From: Bradyrhizobium sp. WSM1417
Lineage (GTDB): Bacteria; Pseudomonadota; Alphaproteobacteria; Rhizobiales; Xanthobacteraceae
Reading direction: 5' to 3'
NCBI RefSeq assembly: GCF_000515415.1
Contig: NZ_KI911783.1
Location: 3,772,392-3,836,391, forward strand
Length of the DNA stretch: 64,000 nucleotides
Numbering within the stretch: the stretch's first letter is position 1; the number at the start of each line of letters is the position of its first letter. The notes under the pieces are model-generated. The model searched no databases. It was not told where the DNA came from and saw only the letters and a list, made by a program, of their open reading frames with translations. The translations under genes and the position numbers were made by a program. Positions 8,917 to 19,552 of this stretch are shown one piece after another.

Positions 8917-11247
8917 TCAGGCCGCGGCCGATATTCCTGACGCCGACTTGATCGCGTTGCGGGGCAGGGTGACGCGCACGACGGTGCCTACCTCCAGTTT
9001 GGAGCGCAGCCGCATCGAGCCGCCATGAAGCTGCGCCAGCGAGCGGGCGATCGCCAGCCCCAGTCCCGAGCCGTGATAGGTCTTGGTGAGCTGGCTCTCG
9101 ACCTGCTCGAACGGGCGGCCGAGCCGCGCCAGTGAATGCGGCGCGATGCCGATGCCGGTGTCGGCGATCATCAGCACGATCCTGTCGTCGAGCTGTCGGC
9201 TGCGCACCACGATGCGTCCGCCGTCGGGCGTGAATTTCACGGCGTTGGAGAGCAGATTGACGATGATCTGCTTGGTGGCGCGGCGGTCGGCGACGACGGA
9301 GATGGATTTCGCGATGTCGGCGTCGAGCGTCAGGTGCTTGTCCTGCGCGCGGCCGGTGACGACCCGCAAAGATTCCGCCAGCGTCTGCGCCAGGTCGAGC
9401 TCTTCCATATCGAGCTTCATGCGGCCGGCTTCGATCTTGGACATGTCGAGGATGTCGTTGATGACTTCGAGCAGGTAATGCCCGCTGGTCAGGATGTCGT
9501 GGCAGTATTCCTGGTACTTCTCCGAGCCGAGCTCGCCGAACATGCCCGAGCCCATGATCTCGGAGAAGCCGATGATCGCGTTCAGCGGCGTGCGCAGCTC
9601 GTGGCTCATATTGGCGAGGAATTTCGACTTGGTCTGGTTGGCCTCCTCGGCGCGAGTCTTCTCGCGCTGATATTTCTCGGCGAGATCGGCGAGTTCGCCT
9701 GCCTGGCGCTCCAGGGCTGCCTGCGAGCGCTTGAGATCGATGACGGTGGCGCGCAGGCGTAGATCGTTGTCGACCAGCTTCTGTTCGTGCTCTTTGATGC
9801 GGGTGATGTCGGTGCCGACCGAGACGTAGCCGCCGTCTTTGGTGCGGCGCTCGCTGATGTGCAGCCAGCTGCCGTCGTCGAGCTGCGCCTCGAAGGTGCG
9901 CGCGCCCGGGCCCTGGCTCGCCGTCTCGTTGTGCCGGGTGCGGACCTCCGGCATGCGGCCGACCTCGAGCACGGTCTCGTAGGAGGTGCCGGGGATGACG
10001 GCGGAGTCGGGCAGCTTGTGCAGGCGCTGGAAGTGCGAATTGCAGAGCACCAGGCGGTCGCTCGCGTCCCACAGCACGAAGGCTTCGGGAATGGTCTCGA
10101 TCGCGTCGCGCAGGCGCAAATCGGCTTCCACCGTCCGCTCGGCCAGGCTCTTCTGCTCAGTGATGTCGACGGCGATCCCGATCAGGTGCACGCTGGAGTC
10201 GGTCGCGCCGCTGGTCTTTTCGCAGCGGACGCGCAGCCAGATCCAGTGGCCGTCGACATGCTGCATGCGGAAGGTCTGGTCGATGTGGTCGATCTTCTCG
10301 GAGATGAGCTGGTCGGCGATCTCGAACAGGTCGATGTCGTCGGACTTCACCAGCGCGTTGACCTCGCCGAAGGTGAGGAGCTCGTTGCGGCCGTCGAGGC
10401 CGAGCATGGAAAACATCGACTGTGACCAGAAGATGCGGCCGCGTGACAGGTCCCAGTCCCACAGCCCGCAGCGGCCGCGGTTGAGCGCGGTGTCGATCCG
10501 GCCGCGCACGGCGTCGTTGATCAAATCGCCCTCGCGGGCACGGGTGGACTGCCAGTGGAAGGCGAAGCCGAGGATCAGGACCACGAAGCCGGTGGTGGCC
10601 GACAGCGTCACCGACAGCGCGGCGTCCGAGCCCCAGATCGGCTCGTTGCGCTCCTGGATCACGGTGACGAAGCCGGGCAGCGACTTGATCTGCCGCGAGG
10701 TCGCCATCGCGGCGTTGCCGTTCGGCAGCGTCATGTCGGAGATGTTGCCGTCCCGCGGCGGCGCCGCCAGCAGCTGCGCCGTCGTGATTGCGTCGAGCAG
10801 GCGGTCGTTGCCCGAGGGATCGCTATCGACCGGGATGCGGGCGAGGATGCGGCGGTCGAGTCCAGCCGAGGTGACGATGACGTGGCGGCCCGAAGCGGTG
10901 CCCCAGGATGGAATGAGGTCAGGCAGCAGCGCCGGCAGGCTTTCGATGTTCTTCAGCCGCTCCTGGCGCGCGGAGGTGAGGCGGTCGATGCGCTCGGCGA
11001 GCAGGTCAGCGAGCGCCGAGATGTCGTGGCGGATGACCAGGCGCTTCTGGCGCGTCTGGTCGACGACCTGCACGAACGCACCGAGGCAGATCGTGATCAG
11101 GAACGCGATGATGAGCGTCGGCACGGCACGGCGCAGCGCAGGCTCCGCGATCAGGAGCCGATGATAGGCAGGTCTCGCGATCGATTGCGCCAATCCTTTG
11201 ATCGAATCGGATTGGACGCACGCGTTCGCGGCGTCTGCACGCGACAT
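8917..11247 (-). CDS. Membrane PAS-domain sensor histidine kinase, PleC-like
   Basis: 776-aa kinase. Two membrane segments (about 43-60 and 213-232) bracket a periplasmic sensor region. Two PAS domains (about 250-365 ending DITEQK; about 378-485 ending DITRIKEHEQK), a coiled coil and a HisKA domain with phospho-acceptor His at about 549 (FLANMSHELRTPLNAIIGFSEIM) follow. The ATPase domain has NLLSNAVKF, DTGIGI and GSGLGLAI. Architecture and the HisKA sequence match the PleC/DivJ group that acts on the DivK phosphorelay in alphaproteobacteria. The ATG at 11245-11247 follows AGGGGG; an extra 18 residues in frame upstream are less likely. It converges with the LysR gene, leaving 3 bp between stops. 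No response regulator is adjacent. Confidence 0.85.
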   Translation of the reverse strand: MSRADAANACVQSDSIKGLAQSIARPAYHRLLIAEPALRRAVPTLIIAFLITICLGAFVQVVDQTRQKRLVIRHDISALADLLAERIDRLTSARQERLKNIESLPALLPDLIPSWGTASGRHVIVTSAGLDRRILARIPVDSDPSGNDRLLDAITTAQLLAAPPRDGNISDMTLPNGNAAMATSRQIKSLPGFVTVIQERNEPIWGSDAALSVTLSATTGFVVLILGFAFHWQSTRAREGDLINDAVRGRIDTALNRGRCGLWDWDLSRGRIFWSQSMFSMLGLDGRNELLTFGEVNALVKSDDIDLFEIADQLISEKIDHIDQTFRMQHVDGHWIWLRVRCEKTSGATDSSVHLIGIAVDITEQKSLAERTVEADLRLRDAIETIPEAFVLWDASDRLVLCNSHFQRLHKLPDSAVIPGTSYETVLEVGRMPEVRTRHNETASQGPGARTFEAQLDDGSWLHISERRTKDGGYVSVGTDITRIKEHEQKLVDNDLRLRATVIDLKRSQAALERQAGELADLAEKYQREKTRAEEANQTKSKFLANMSHELRTPLNAIIGFSEIMGSGMFGELGSEKYQEYCHDILTSGHYLLEVINDILDMSKIEAGRMKLDMEELDLAQTLAESLRVVTGRAQDKHLTLDADIAKSISVVADRRATKQIIVNLLSNAVKFTPDGGRIVVRSRQLDDRIVLMIADTGIGIAPHSLARLGRPFEQVESQLTKTYHGSGLGLAIARSLAQLHGGSMRLRSKLEVGTVVRVTLPRNAIKSASGISAAA

Positions 11248-11473
11248 GCCTAAAGCCCCCTGGAACCTGCTTGCAACTTGATTTTGGAAGCAGCCCCACA
11301 TCGCTTCCGAATCATGGTCGATTTGAATCCAGATTTCGCGGGCTGTCGAGAGTCAACGAATCGTTAACGCGAATTTATTCTTATCCAACGCGCAGTTTGT
11401 GCGTCGCGCGTCCGCAAACTTACGTGCGCGGCGAGTCCGAAACGAGAACGTGTGACTCCTCGCACATTCTCTG

Positions 11474-12847
11474 TCACGCGCGCGGCGGTTCGGCGTGACT
11501 GATGACGCGCTTCACGCTCGGGAACGCGCGCCGCAACGCGCGTTCGATCGCGTCGACATGCTCGTGCACCCTGATCACGCTCATCGACGGCTCGGCGCGG
11601 CAGTGGAAATTGACGATCTCACCGGCGTCGGTGTTGCGGACGCGGACATTGTGGATGTCGTGAATCTCGCCGCCGGCGGCATACTCTGTCAGGGCGGCGG
11701 CGATGGCCTGCACCCGTTCCGACGCGGCGTCGACCCCGAACGGCAGTTCCGGTTCCAGCGGCTCGATGTGGACGTCGACCTCGACGTCCGCGCCGAACTC
11801 TTCCTGAATGTTGCATTCCAGCGTGTTGGCGACCTCATGGGCGGCGTCGAGCTGCATCCCGGCGTCGACCTCGAGGTCGATGCTGACGATCAGCTTGGCG
11901 CCGAGATCGTGCACGGTGACGTGGTGGATGGCGAGGCCCGAATTGTGGGCGATGACCATGATGCGGTCGCGCACGGTCTCGTTGTCGCGCGCCACGGGGA
12001 CCGCGGTGAAGGTGAGGTCGGTATCGCCGAAGGCCTTCTCGACGGCTGCTTGCGCGTTGCGCTTGATGTCCTCGACCCGGTCGATGGGGTAAGTCCGCGG
12101 TACCTTTGCGATCGTGTCGATAAACGTGGTGGCACCGACCATGCGCACGCGGAGCCGCTCGATGTCGATCACACCCGGTACGCTGCGGATCGCGGCCGTG
12201 GCCGCCTCGTGCGCGCCTTCCGGAGCGCGGTCCACCAGGGTCTGCACGGTCGAGCCGGCCATGCGCAGGCCGAGCAGGGCGATCATCACGGCCACCGCGG
12301 CTGCGGCAGCCGCGTCGCCCCACCAGAAGCCGAGGCCGGCGAGGATCAGGCCCACGATCACGGCGAACGAGCCCATCACGTCGGAGGCGAAATGCAGCGC
12401 ATCGGCGGCGAGCGCCTGGCTCCTGGTCTCCCGTGCGGCACGGTGCAGGGCACGGGCGCGCCAGAGATTGACGGCGATGTCGATCACCAGCACCACGAAC
12501 GGCACGGCCGAAATGGTCGGCGGCGCGGTTCCCTCGCGCAGCCGGCTGTAGGACTCGACCAGGATGCCGCCGGCGAGCACGTAGAGCAGGGCGGTCACGC
12601 CCAATGCCGAGACGCTTTCGAGTTTGCCGTGGCCGTAATGATGCTCTTCATCCGCCGGCTTGTCGGACACCCGCACCACCGCCCAGGTGATGATGGTGGC
12701 GACCAGGTCGATCGAGGAATGCAGCGCCTCGGAAATCAGCGCCAGGGAGCCGATCGCGATGCCGACCGCGAACTTGGCCGCCGCCATGCCGCCACTGGCG
12801 AAGATCGAGATCGCTGCGACCGAGGTCTTGTTGTGCTGGGAGCTCAT
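11474..12847 (-). CDS. Cation diffusion facilitator family transporter with extended C-terminus
   Basis: 457-aa CDF protein expected to export Zn2+, Fe2+ or similar ions in exchange for protons. The N-terminal six-helix domain contains the metal site in HSSIDLVATIITW and the signature EEHHYGHGKLESVSALG. After the cytoplasmic dimerisation domain (about 205-285) there is a long tail (to 457) with a second region of the same type rich in D/E and H (VDVHIEPLEPELPFG), longer than the usual 300-aa members. The ATG at 12845-12847 was chosen because the 53 upstream residues match no CDF protein. Substrate cannot be read from the sequence. Confidence 0.88.
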   Translation of the reverse strand: MSSQHNKTSVAAISIFASGGMAAAKFAVGIAIGSLALISEALHSSIDLVATIITWAVVRVSDKPADEEHHYGHGKLESVSALGVTALLYVLAGGILVESYSRLREGTAPPTISAVPFVVLVIDIAVNLWRARALHRAARETRSQALAADALHFASDVMGSFAVIVGLILAGLGFWWGDAAAAAAVAVMIALLGLRMAGSTVQTLVDRAPEGAHEAATAAIRSVPGVIDIERLRVRMVGATTFIDTIAKVPRTYPIDRVEDIKRNAQAAVEKAFGDTDLTFTAVPVARDNETVRDRIMVIAHNSGLAIHHVTVHDLGAKLIVSIDLEVDAGMQLDAAHEVANTLECNIQEEFGADVEVDVHIEPLEPELPFGVDAASERVQAIAAALTEYAAGGEIHDIHNVRVRNTDAGEIVNFHCRAEPSMSVIRVHEHVDAIERALRRAFPSVKRVISHAEPPRA

Positions 12848-12940
12848 GGCGGGGGATTTAGCAGGCCACGGGTGAACATCAAGCGACGATCCACAGGCGT
12901 AGACGCTAGTGAGTTGCAGGAGCGGGATCCCCCTGGTTTT

Positions 12941-13023
12941 GTAGGGGGCAAAGGCGCGGAGCGCCGTGCCCACCATCTTTCGGGGACGCTGACGCATGCT
13001 GGGCACGCTTCGCTTTGCCCACC
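12941..13023. repeat. Short palindromic intergenic repeat
   Basis: Two imperfect stems lie side by side between the CDF gene and the oxidoreductase: GGGCAAAGGCGC...GTGCCC and GGGCACGCTTCGCTTTGCCC. Sequences of this form (GGGCAAAG with GTGCCCACC) are familiar to me as dispersed intergenic repeats in Bradyrhizobium, but copy number cannot be shown in this window. Confidence 0.45.
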
Positions 13024-13055
13024 CGACTAGACTTGGGTCTTTGGCCCCAGGAATG

Positions 13056-14026
13056 TTACGGCAGCGTCACCACGATCTTGCCGAGGTGCTTGTTCGCCTC
13101 CATGTGGTCGAACGCCTTGTCGATGTCGTCGAAGGCAAACACCTTGTCGATCGGCAGCTGCAGTTTTCGCGACTCGACCGCGCCCCAGATGTCCTTGCGG
13201 ACCTCCTCAAAAATCTCGCGGACCTCCTCGATGGTGCGGGTGCGGAAGGTGACGCCGACATAGTCGACGCGGCGGGCCGCGTGCAGGTCGAAGTTGAAAT
13301 CGGCATGGGTGCCGCCGAGCCGGCCGACATTGACGATGCGGCCTTTTACTTCGTCGCGGCGAGGTTCTGGTTGGCGACCTTGCCGGAGACCTGGTCGACG
13401 ATGAGGTCGACACCCTCGCCGTTGGTCGCCTTCAGCACTTCGTCGACCCATGTGGGATCGGAGGAATCGACCGCGAGGTCGGCGCCATACTCTTTCAGCC
13501 GGCCGCGGCGGGTGGCATCGGTCGAGGAGCCGATCACGAGTCTCGCGCCCTTGAGCTTCGCAATCTGCATCGCCATCAGGCCGACGCCGGAGCTTGCGCC
13601 CTGGATCAGCACGGCTTGCCCGGGCTGCACGCCGCCGATGGTGACGACGGCGTTGTGCATGGTCGCGAGCGCGACGGGTAGGGTGGCGGCTTCCTCGAAG
13701 TTCATGTTCGAGGGCGCGCGGAACAGCCGGCCGTGATCGGCCAGCGTGTATTCGGCAAACGCCGCGCCGCCCGAGCCCATGATACGGTCGCCGACCTTGA
13801 CGCCCTTGGCATCCGGTCCGAGCGCGGCGACCTCGCCGGCCCATTCCATGCCGAGCACGGTGCCGGCGCCGCCGGCCGCACCATGGGCGTGGCCCTTGCG
13901 CATGCCGGTGTCGGCGCGATTGAGGCCACAGGCGCGGACCCGGACCAGCACCTGCGTGCCTTCAGGCTTTGGTAGAGCGACGTCGGAAATCGTAGCGCCA
14001 CCAGGGCCGTAGACATAAGCCTTCAT
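13056..14026 (-). pseudogene. Zinc-free medium-chain NADPH:quinone oxidoreductase, interrupted by a -1 frameshift
   Basis: Two overlapping frames together form one medium-chain dehydrogenase/reductase. The upstream part (from 14026) has MKAYVYGPGG, CGLNRADTGMRKG and the nucleotide-binding loop GASSGVGLMAMQIAKLKGA, and stops at 13346 after NQNLAATK. The downstream part continues in the next frame with VKGRIVNVGRLGG and runs to KIVVTLP at 13056. At about 13346-13352 the coding strand reads ACGAAGTAAAAGGC; one extra G (AAGGTAAAAGGC) would restore a single frame of about 323 residues, the family's usual length. Either a genuine recent inactivation or a sequencing error in a short G run. Confidence 0.85.
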
Positions 14027-14051
14027 GTATTGCTCTCGCTTCTTGCAGTGA

Positions 14052-15962
<1,911 letters not shown>

Positions 15963-16637
15963 CTACTCCGCCGACAGCCGCACCATCTGGCGGCCGCCGT
16001 TCATTTCCTTGAGGCTGTTGACGAAGTTTTCGGGGCGCTGCCAGCGGTAGGGGACCTTCAATCCCATATACTCGGCGATGTCGCCGATGAAGCCGGTGCA
16101 ATTGGTGGTCTCGGCATTCCAGATCGGCGAGCTCGCCTGCAATTTCTTGATATAGGCAAACACGCGTTTGGCGTCGGCTTCGTTCAGATAGACGCGGTAG
16201 TTCGCGGTCAGATAGTCCGGGTCGAGATCGCCATAGCTCGCGCCGGTCTCCGCCGGCACCCAGGTGAGGTGACCGAGCACATAGGCCCAGGTGTCGCCGG
16301 CCGGCGTGAGCCCTGCCACCTCGACGGCGCGCTCGCTGGTCTTGCCGTACCAGACGAAGGCGTGGCCCCAGCTCGCGGCCGTGCGGGCGCGGAAATCGAC
16401 GTAGTACGGACCTTTCTCCGCGCGTGCGACCGCGCGTCGATTCGCTTGCGGCGCCAGCCGTGATGCGGTCTCGGTCGTGGCAAGCGCGTTTGCGTCGGCA
16501 ACGCGCTTGTTCGATTCGTGGGCCGAGGCCGAGGGTGTCGTGCACGCGAGCATGGCCGCGAGCGCGAAGCCCGCGAGGATGCAGGGTCCCGATCGATCAG
16601 GTTTGTTCGTCACGCTATGCCTTCGACTGTCGGCCAC
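15963..16637 (-). CDS. Exported protein, possible permuted NlpC/P60-like cysteine peptidase fold
   Basis: 224-aa protein with an N-terminal hydrophobic signal (ILAGFALAAMLAC, about 20-32); the cysteine there makes a weak lipobox, so it may be a lipoprotein. The mature part has two conserved-looking patches: SWGHAFVWYGK (about 88-98) and TTNCTGFIGDIAEYMGLKVP (about 178-197). A histidine in a G-H-A-F strand followed later by N-C-x-G-F at a helix start is the order seen in permuted papain-like NlpC/P60 proteins. Catalytic function is an inference from this pattern alone. Confidence 0.6.
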   Translation of the reverse strand: MADSRRHSVTNKPDRSGPCILAGFALAAMLACTTPSASAHESNKRVADANALATTETASRLAPQANRRAVARAEKGPYYVDFRARTAASWGHAFVWYGKTSERAVEVAGLTPAGDTWAYVLGHLTWVPAETGASYGDLDPDYLTANYRVYLNEADAKRVFAYIKKLQASSPIWNAETTNCTGFIGDIAEYMGLKVPYRWQRPENFVNSLKEMNGGRQMVRLSAE

Positions 16638-16679
16638 TCACGCAGAGTCTACGCTTGTTTCTGCGTATTTCGCTGCGTG

Positions 16680-16880
16680 TCAGTAGCGCGCCGCGACGGG
16701 GCCGGGCGCCTTGCCGATCGGGGCCTTTCCAACCGGGCTCTTGCCAATCGGCATCTTGCCGATCGGCGCTTGCTCCGAATAGACGGGAACGGGCTGGCGG
16801 CGCGGCAGATCCGCAGCGTTCGCAGCCGTCACCAGAGCAAGCGTAGCACCCACGACAAATACAATCTTCTTCACAGTCAT
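16680..16880 (-). CDS. Small secreted protein with PIGK-type tandem repeats
   Basis: 66-aa protein starting at the ATG at 16878-16880, just after AGGGG. A signal peptide ends at about residue 22 (ALVTAANA|ADLP). The short mature part contains five near-identical five-residue units: PIGKM, PIGKS, PVGKA, PIGKA, PG. The same repetition is visible in the DNA, so the array arose by local duplication. No function is recognised; it is basic and proline-rich, and would be periplasmic or extracellular. It lies alone between unrelated leftward genes. Confidence 0.65.
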   Translation of the reverse strand: MTVKKIVFVVGATLALVTAANAADLPRRQPVPVYSEQAPIGKMPIGKSPVGKAPIGKAPGPVAARY

Positions 16881-17050
16881 ACCCCTAGAAGGTTTGGTCC
16901 AAACACGGCACCGCCGTGCCCCCAGACACGCCTCACAGAAGGGCGGCCGAATGCGACCACAGTGCGGCATCGGCGCGACATGTTGGCGGCATCTGCCGAG
17001 CGCGCCGAAATGTGATGTGTCTGAATGTTCGCCTTCGCGCCGCTCGTTGG

Positions 17051-17767
17051 TCAGTGATCGGCGCTGAGGCGGAAATGCATCTCGATCTTCGCCGGTGACG
17101 CATCGCCCGCCACGCGCCAGGGTGAAAAGCCAGGGGTGGGATCAGGATCGGAGGGGAGATCGATAGGCCAGCTTTGCGTCGGCGAACCCGGAAGCGTCAG
17201 GCTGACGGCGCGGTGACGCGTTTTGTACGTCAACGACGTGGAGGCAATGATCGCTTTGCGCTCGCCTTCATGCGCGCGCCAGTTCGGAGGCAAATCGGCA
17301 TTGGCATAACCTGTCGCTTCCTCGACCTCGATGTGCACATCCTCCGCCTTGTCCGGCAGCGTCATGCCGGCGGGAAGGCGAAACTCGATGTGGAGCGTCA
17401 TGTAGCCGTGACTGAGATAGGGCGAGCGGATGAGTTCGTACCAGCCCCAATAGCCAAGGATTGCCGCGATGAGCAGAACGGTGAGAGCAAAGGGCGCAGA
17501 GAGCCGCGTGGTGTGGTGAGGCGTAGTGTCGGAGGTTTCCGTGGGCGGCTGTGGCGTTGCATTCCGGACCAGGCCGAAGCGCACGAACAGCCAGATGCCG
17601 GCGATCAGGCCAACCACACTGCCGATCGGACCGATGTCGAAGAAGGCGCCCATGGCGATGCCGCCATCGCGGTCTGGCCCGGCCAGCGCGATCACCAGTG
17701 CGGCAAGGGCGGACCAGCCGGCGAGCGCGCCAAGCAGGGCGGAGAGGAGGCCGAGGATGAAGCGCAT
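17051..17767 (-). CDS. Membrane protein of unknown function
   Basis: 238 aa from the ATG at 17765-17767. Three hydrophobic segments are visible: about 2-27 (ILGLLSALLGALAGWSALAALVIALA), 41-62 (PIGSVVGLIAGIWLFVRF) and 88-108 (FALTVLLIAAILGYWGWY). The C-terminal half, about 110-238, is soluble and beta-rich (LHIEFRLPAGMTLP, HIEVEEATGYANADLPPNW) and would lie on one face of the membrane. I do not recognise the family. It is 61 bp downstream of the coiled-coil protein gene and may share its transcript. Confidence 0.7.
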   Translation of the reverse strand: MRFILGLLSALLGALAGWSALAALVIALAGPDRDGGIAMGAFFDIGPIGSVVGLIAGIWLFVRFGLVRNATPQPPTETSDTTPHHTTRLSAPFALTVLLIAAILGYWGWYELIRSPYLSHGYMTLHIEFRLPAGMTLPDKAEDVHIEVEEATGYANADLPPNWRAHEGERKAIIASTSLTYKTRHRAVSLTLPGSPTQSWPIDLPSDPDPTPGFSPWRVAGDASPAKIEMHFRLSADH

Positions 17768-17828
17768 GTCCGGATTGGTCGCGCGGATCGGGATCGCGGT
17801 TCGAACCATCCCGACGGATCGGGTGCCT

Positions 17829-19235
17829 TCACCCGATCCGGTTCAGGCTGTTCCGGATCGTCGAGAAGATGCCGCCGATGTCTTTTCGCAAGCCGTCGAG
17901 CGCGTTGAAGTTGTCAAAGATGCGGGCGATGCGGTCTTCGACCTCGCGCTTGCTCTTGGTCAGCGCATCGACGCGCGAGGCGAGGGTGACGTCGCCGCTC
18001 GCCTCGATCTCGCCGACGGTTTTGGCGACGAGGTCGCGCGTGGTGCCGACGTCCGCGATCAGGGCCTCGATGCCGAACACGGGAGCCTTCAGCGGGACGA
18101 GGTCGGCCTGCGACTTCGACAGCTCCGTCTTGAAGGCGTTCAGCGTCGTCAGCGTCTCCTGTAACGCGCCGAGGCGCTGGCGCGACTGGAGAACAAAATC
18201 GTTCAGCGCATTCTGGCGGTCGGCAAGCGTTTTGCCGTCGGCGTCGGTCTCGACAGCGGCGAGGGAGCGGTCGAGCTGGGCCCGGCGCTGGCCGAGCTCT
18301 TCGAAGTCGAGCCCGATGCTTTTCAGGATGTGGAAGCTGTCGTCGATGCGGGCCAGGCGCTGCTCGATCTCGATCTTGTTCTTCGACAGCGTCTCGACGC
18401 GGGTGCCAAGCGGCGCTTCGCCGCCGGTTTCGAGCTCGTCGACGCTCTTGGCGAGGCGCTCATGACTGAGGCCCAGCTCGCCGATCAAGGCATTGAGGCC
18501 GGCGTCCGACGCGCGCAGCGGCACCAGCTCGGCGTGGGACTTCGCCAGATCTTCCTTGTACTGGTTCAGGGTCGCAAAGGTGTCCTGGACCGCGCCGACC
18601 CGCGACAGCAGCGTCGATACGTCGCGCGCGATGTCCTTGAGCCGGTCGGCGAGATTGTTCTTGCGGTCGTCGGTCTCGAGGTCGTGCAGTGAGCGTTCGA
18701 TCTGGTTCTGGCGGTCGCGGATCTCGGTGAAAACCGGCTCGACCGCGCGGCGCTGCTCGGCGACCTTGCCGACCATGTCGCGCAGCTCCTGCTGGCGGCG
18801 GCGGATTTCGGCGAGCTGGTCGTGCATGTCGGTGGATTCGTTGCGGCCTCGCTGCAGCAGGGCGCGCTGCTCGGTCTCGCCCAGCTTGTCGTGGAGGGCG
18901 GAGACGGCCTCCCGGGGATCGCTCTCGATCAGGTGCTGGACGGTGGCGTCGAGGTGGTTCTGCAGGGCGTGGGCGACGACGACGTCCTCGCGGGTCTTCT
19001 TGAGGCGGTCGCGCAATGTGTCGAGGCGCCGGTCCTGGCGCGAGAGCCGCCAGGCGGAGGCACCGATCAGTGCCAGCGCCAGAGCCAGGATCGCGCCGGT
19101 CGCAATCCGCTGCGGGACAGGCAGGTCTCCGAACCAGGCAGGCAGGTGGCCGACATCGTAACCGAGCGCCTGCTGGGCGAAGATCGCGATGGCAGTGAGC
19201 AGAACAAACCAGGCAACCAGGAAAAACAGCCACAT
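17829..19235 (-). CDS. Membrane-anchored coiled-coil protein with an internal duplication
   Basis: 468 aa from the ATG at 19233-19235, preceded by AGGAAG. Two N-terminal membrane segments (about 1-20 and 44-63) are followed by about 400 residues of charged helix. The helical part contains a duplication with a period of about 141 residues: ATLNQYKEDLAKSHAELVPL (221-240) matches TTLNAFKTELSKSQADLVPL (362-381), and the similarity continues through E..SGD/GGE..LGTRVETLSKNK versus VTLASRVDALTKSK. No catalytic motif is seen. It is probably a cytoplasmic rod tethered to the inner membrane; the role is unknown. Confidence 0.75.
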   Translation of the reverse strand: MWLFFLVAWFVLLTAIAIFAQQALGYDVGHLPAWFGDLPVPQRIATGAILALALALIGASAWRLSRQDRRLDTLRDRLKKTREDVVVAHALQNHLDATVQHLIESDPREAVSALHDKLGETEQRALLQRGRNESTDMHDQLAEIRRRQQELRDMVGKVAEQRRAVEPVFTEIRDRQNQIERSLHDLETDDRKNNLADRLKDIARDVSTLLSRVGAVQDTFATLNQYKEDLAKSHAELVPLRASDAGLNALIGELGLSHERLAKSVDELETGGEAPLGTRVETLSKNKIEIEQRLARIDDSFHILKSIGLDFEELGQRRAQLDRSLAAVETDADGKTLADRQNALNDFVLQSRQRLGALQETLTTLNAFKTELSKSQADLVPLKAPVFGIEALIADVGTTRDLVAKTVGEIEASGDVTLASRVDALTKSKREVEDRIARIFDNFNALDGLRKDIGGIFSTIRNSLNRIG

Positions 19236-19428
19236 GGTGACTTCCTCACGCCGGCGCACATTATCGCCATAATTGCTATTGGAGAGCGGAACCGAGATCA
19301 AGGGCAGCGGGCGCTTACCAGAGGTTTCCGGCAGCGCGATCCACGGCTGAATGCGACAGCCGATCGGTGGAGGGCGGTGGAGGGTTGTCGGGGTTTCCCG
19401 AGGCGGGTGGGGCGCTGGCACCCTCCGC

Positions 19429-19546
19429 CGTCATTCCGGGGCGCGCGCAGTGCGAGCCCGGAATCAATTTATCTGCAGTCTCTGCCGCCGGTGGCTTCCG
19501 CCCGATGGATTCCGGGCTCGGCGCTACGCGCGCCCCGGAATGACGG
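19429..19546. repeat. Palindromic REP-like element
   Basis: A long imperfect inverted repeat in the 317-bp gap upstream of the coiled-coil gene. The left arm CGTCATTCCGGGGCGCGCG (from 19429) pairs with CGCGCGCCCCGGAATGACGG at its right end (to 19546), and GAGCCCGGAATC pairs with GATTCCGGGCTC. This CATTCCGGGGCGCG type is a common dispersed palindrome in Bradyrhizobium as I remember it. The rest of the gap shows nothing else I can support. Confidence 0.6.
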
Positions 19547-19552
19547 ATTGCG

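Noticed and set aside
11495..13030. 511-codon plus-strand frame opposite the CDF transporter
   Set aside because: Antisense shadow; rich in His, Asp and Arg without hydrophobic periodicity, while the minus-strand frame is a clear CDF protein.
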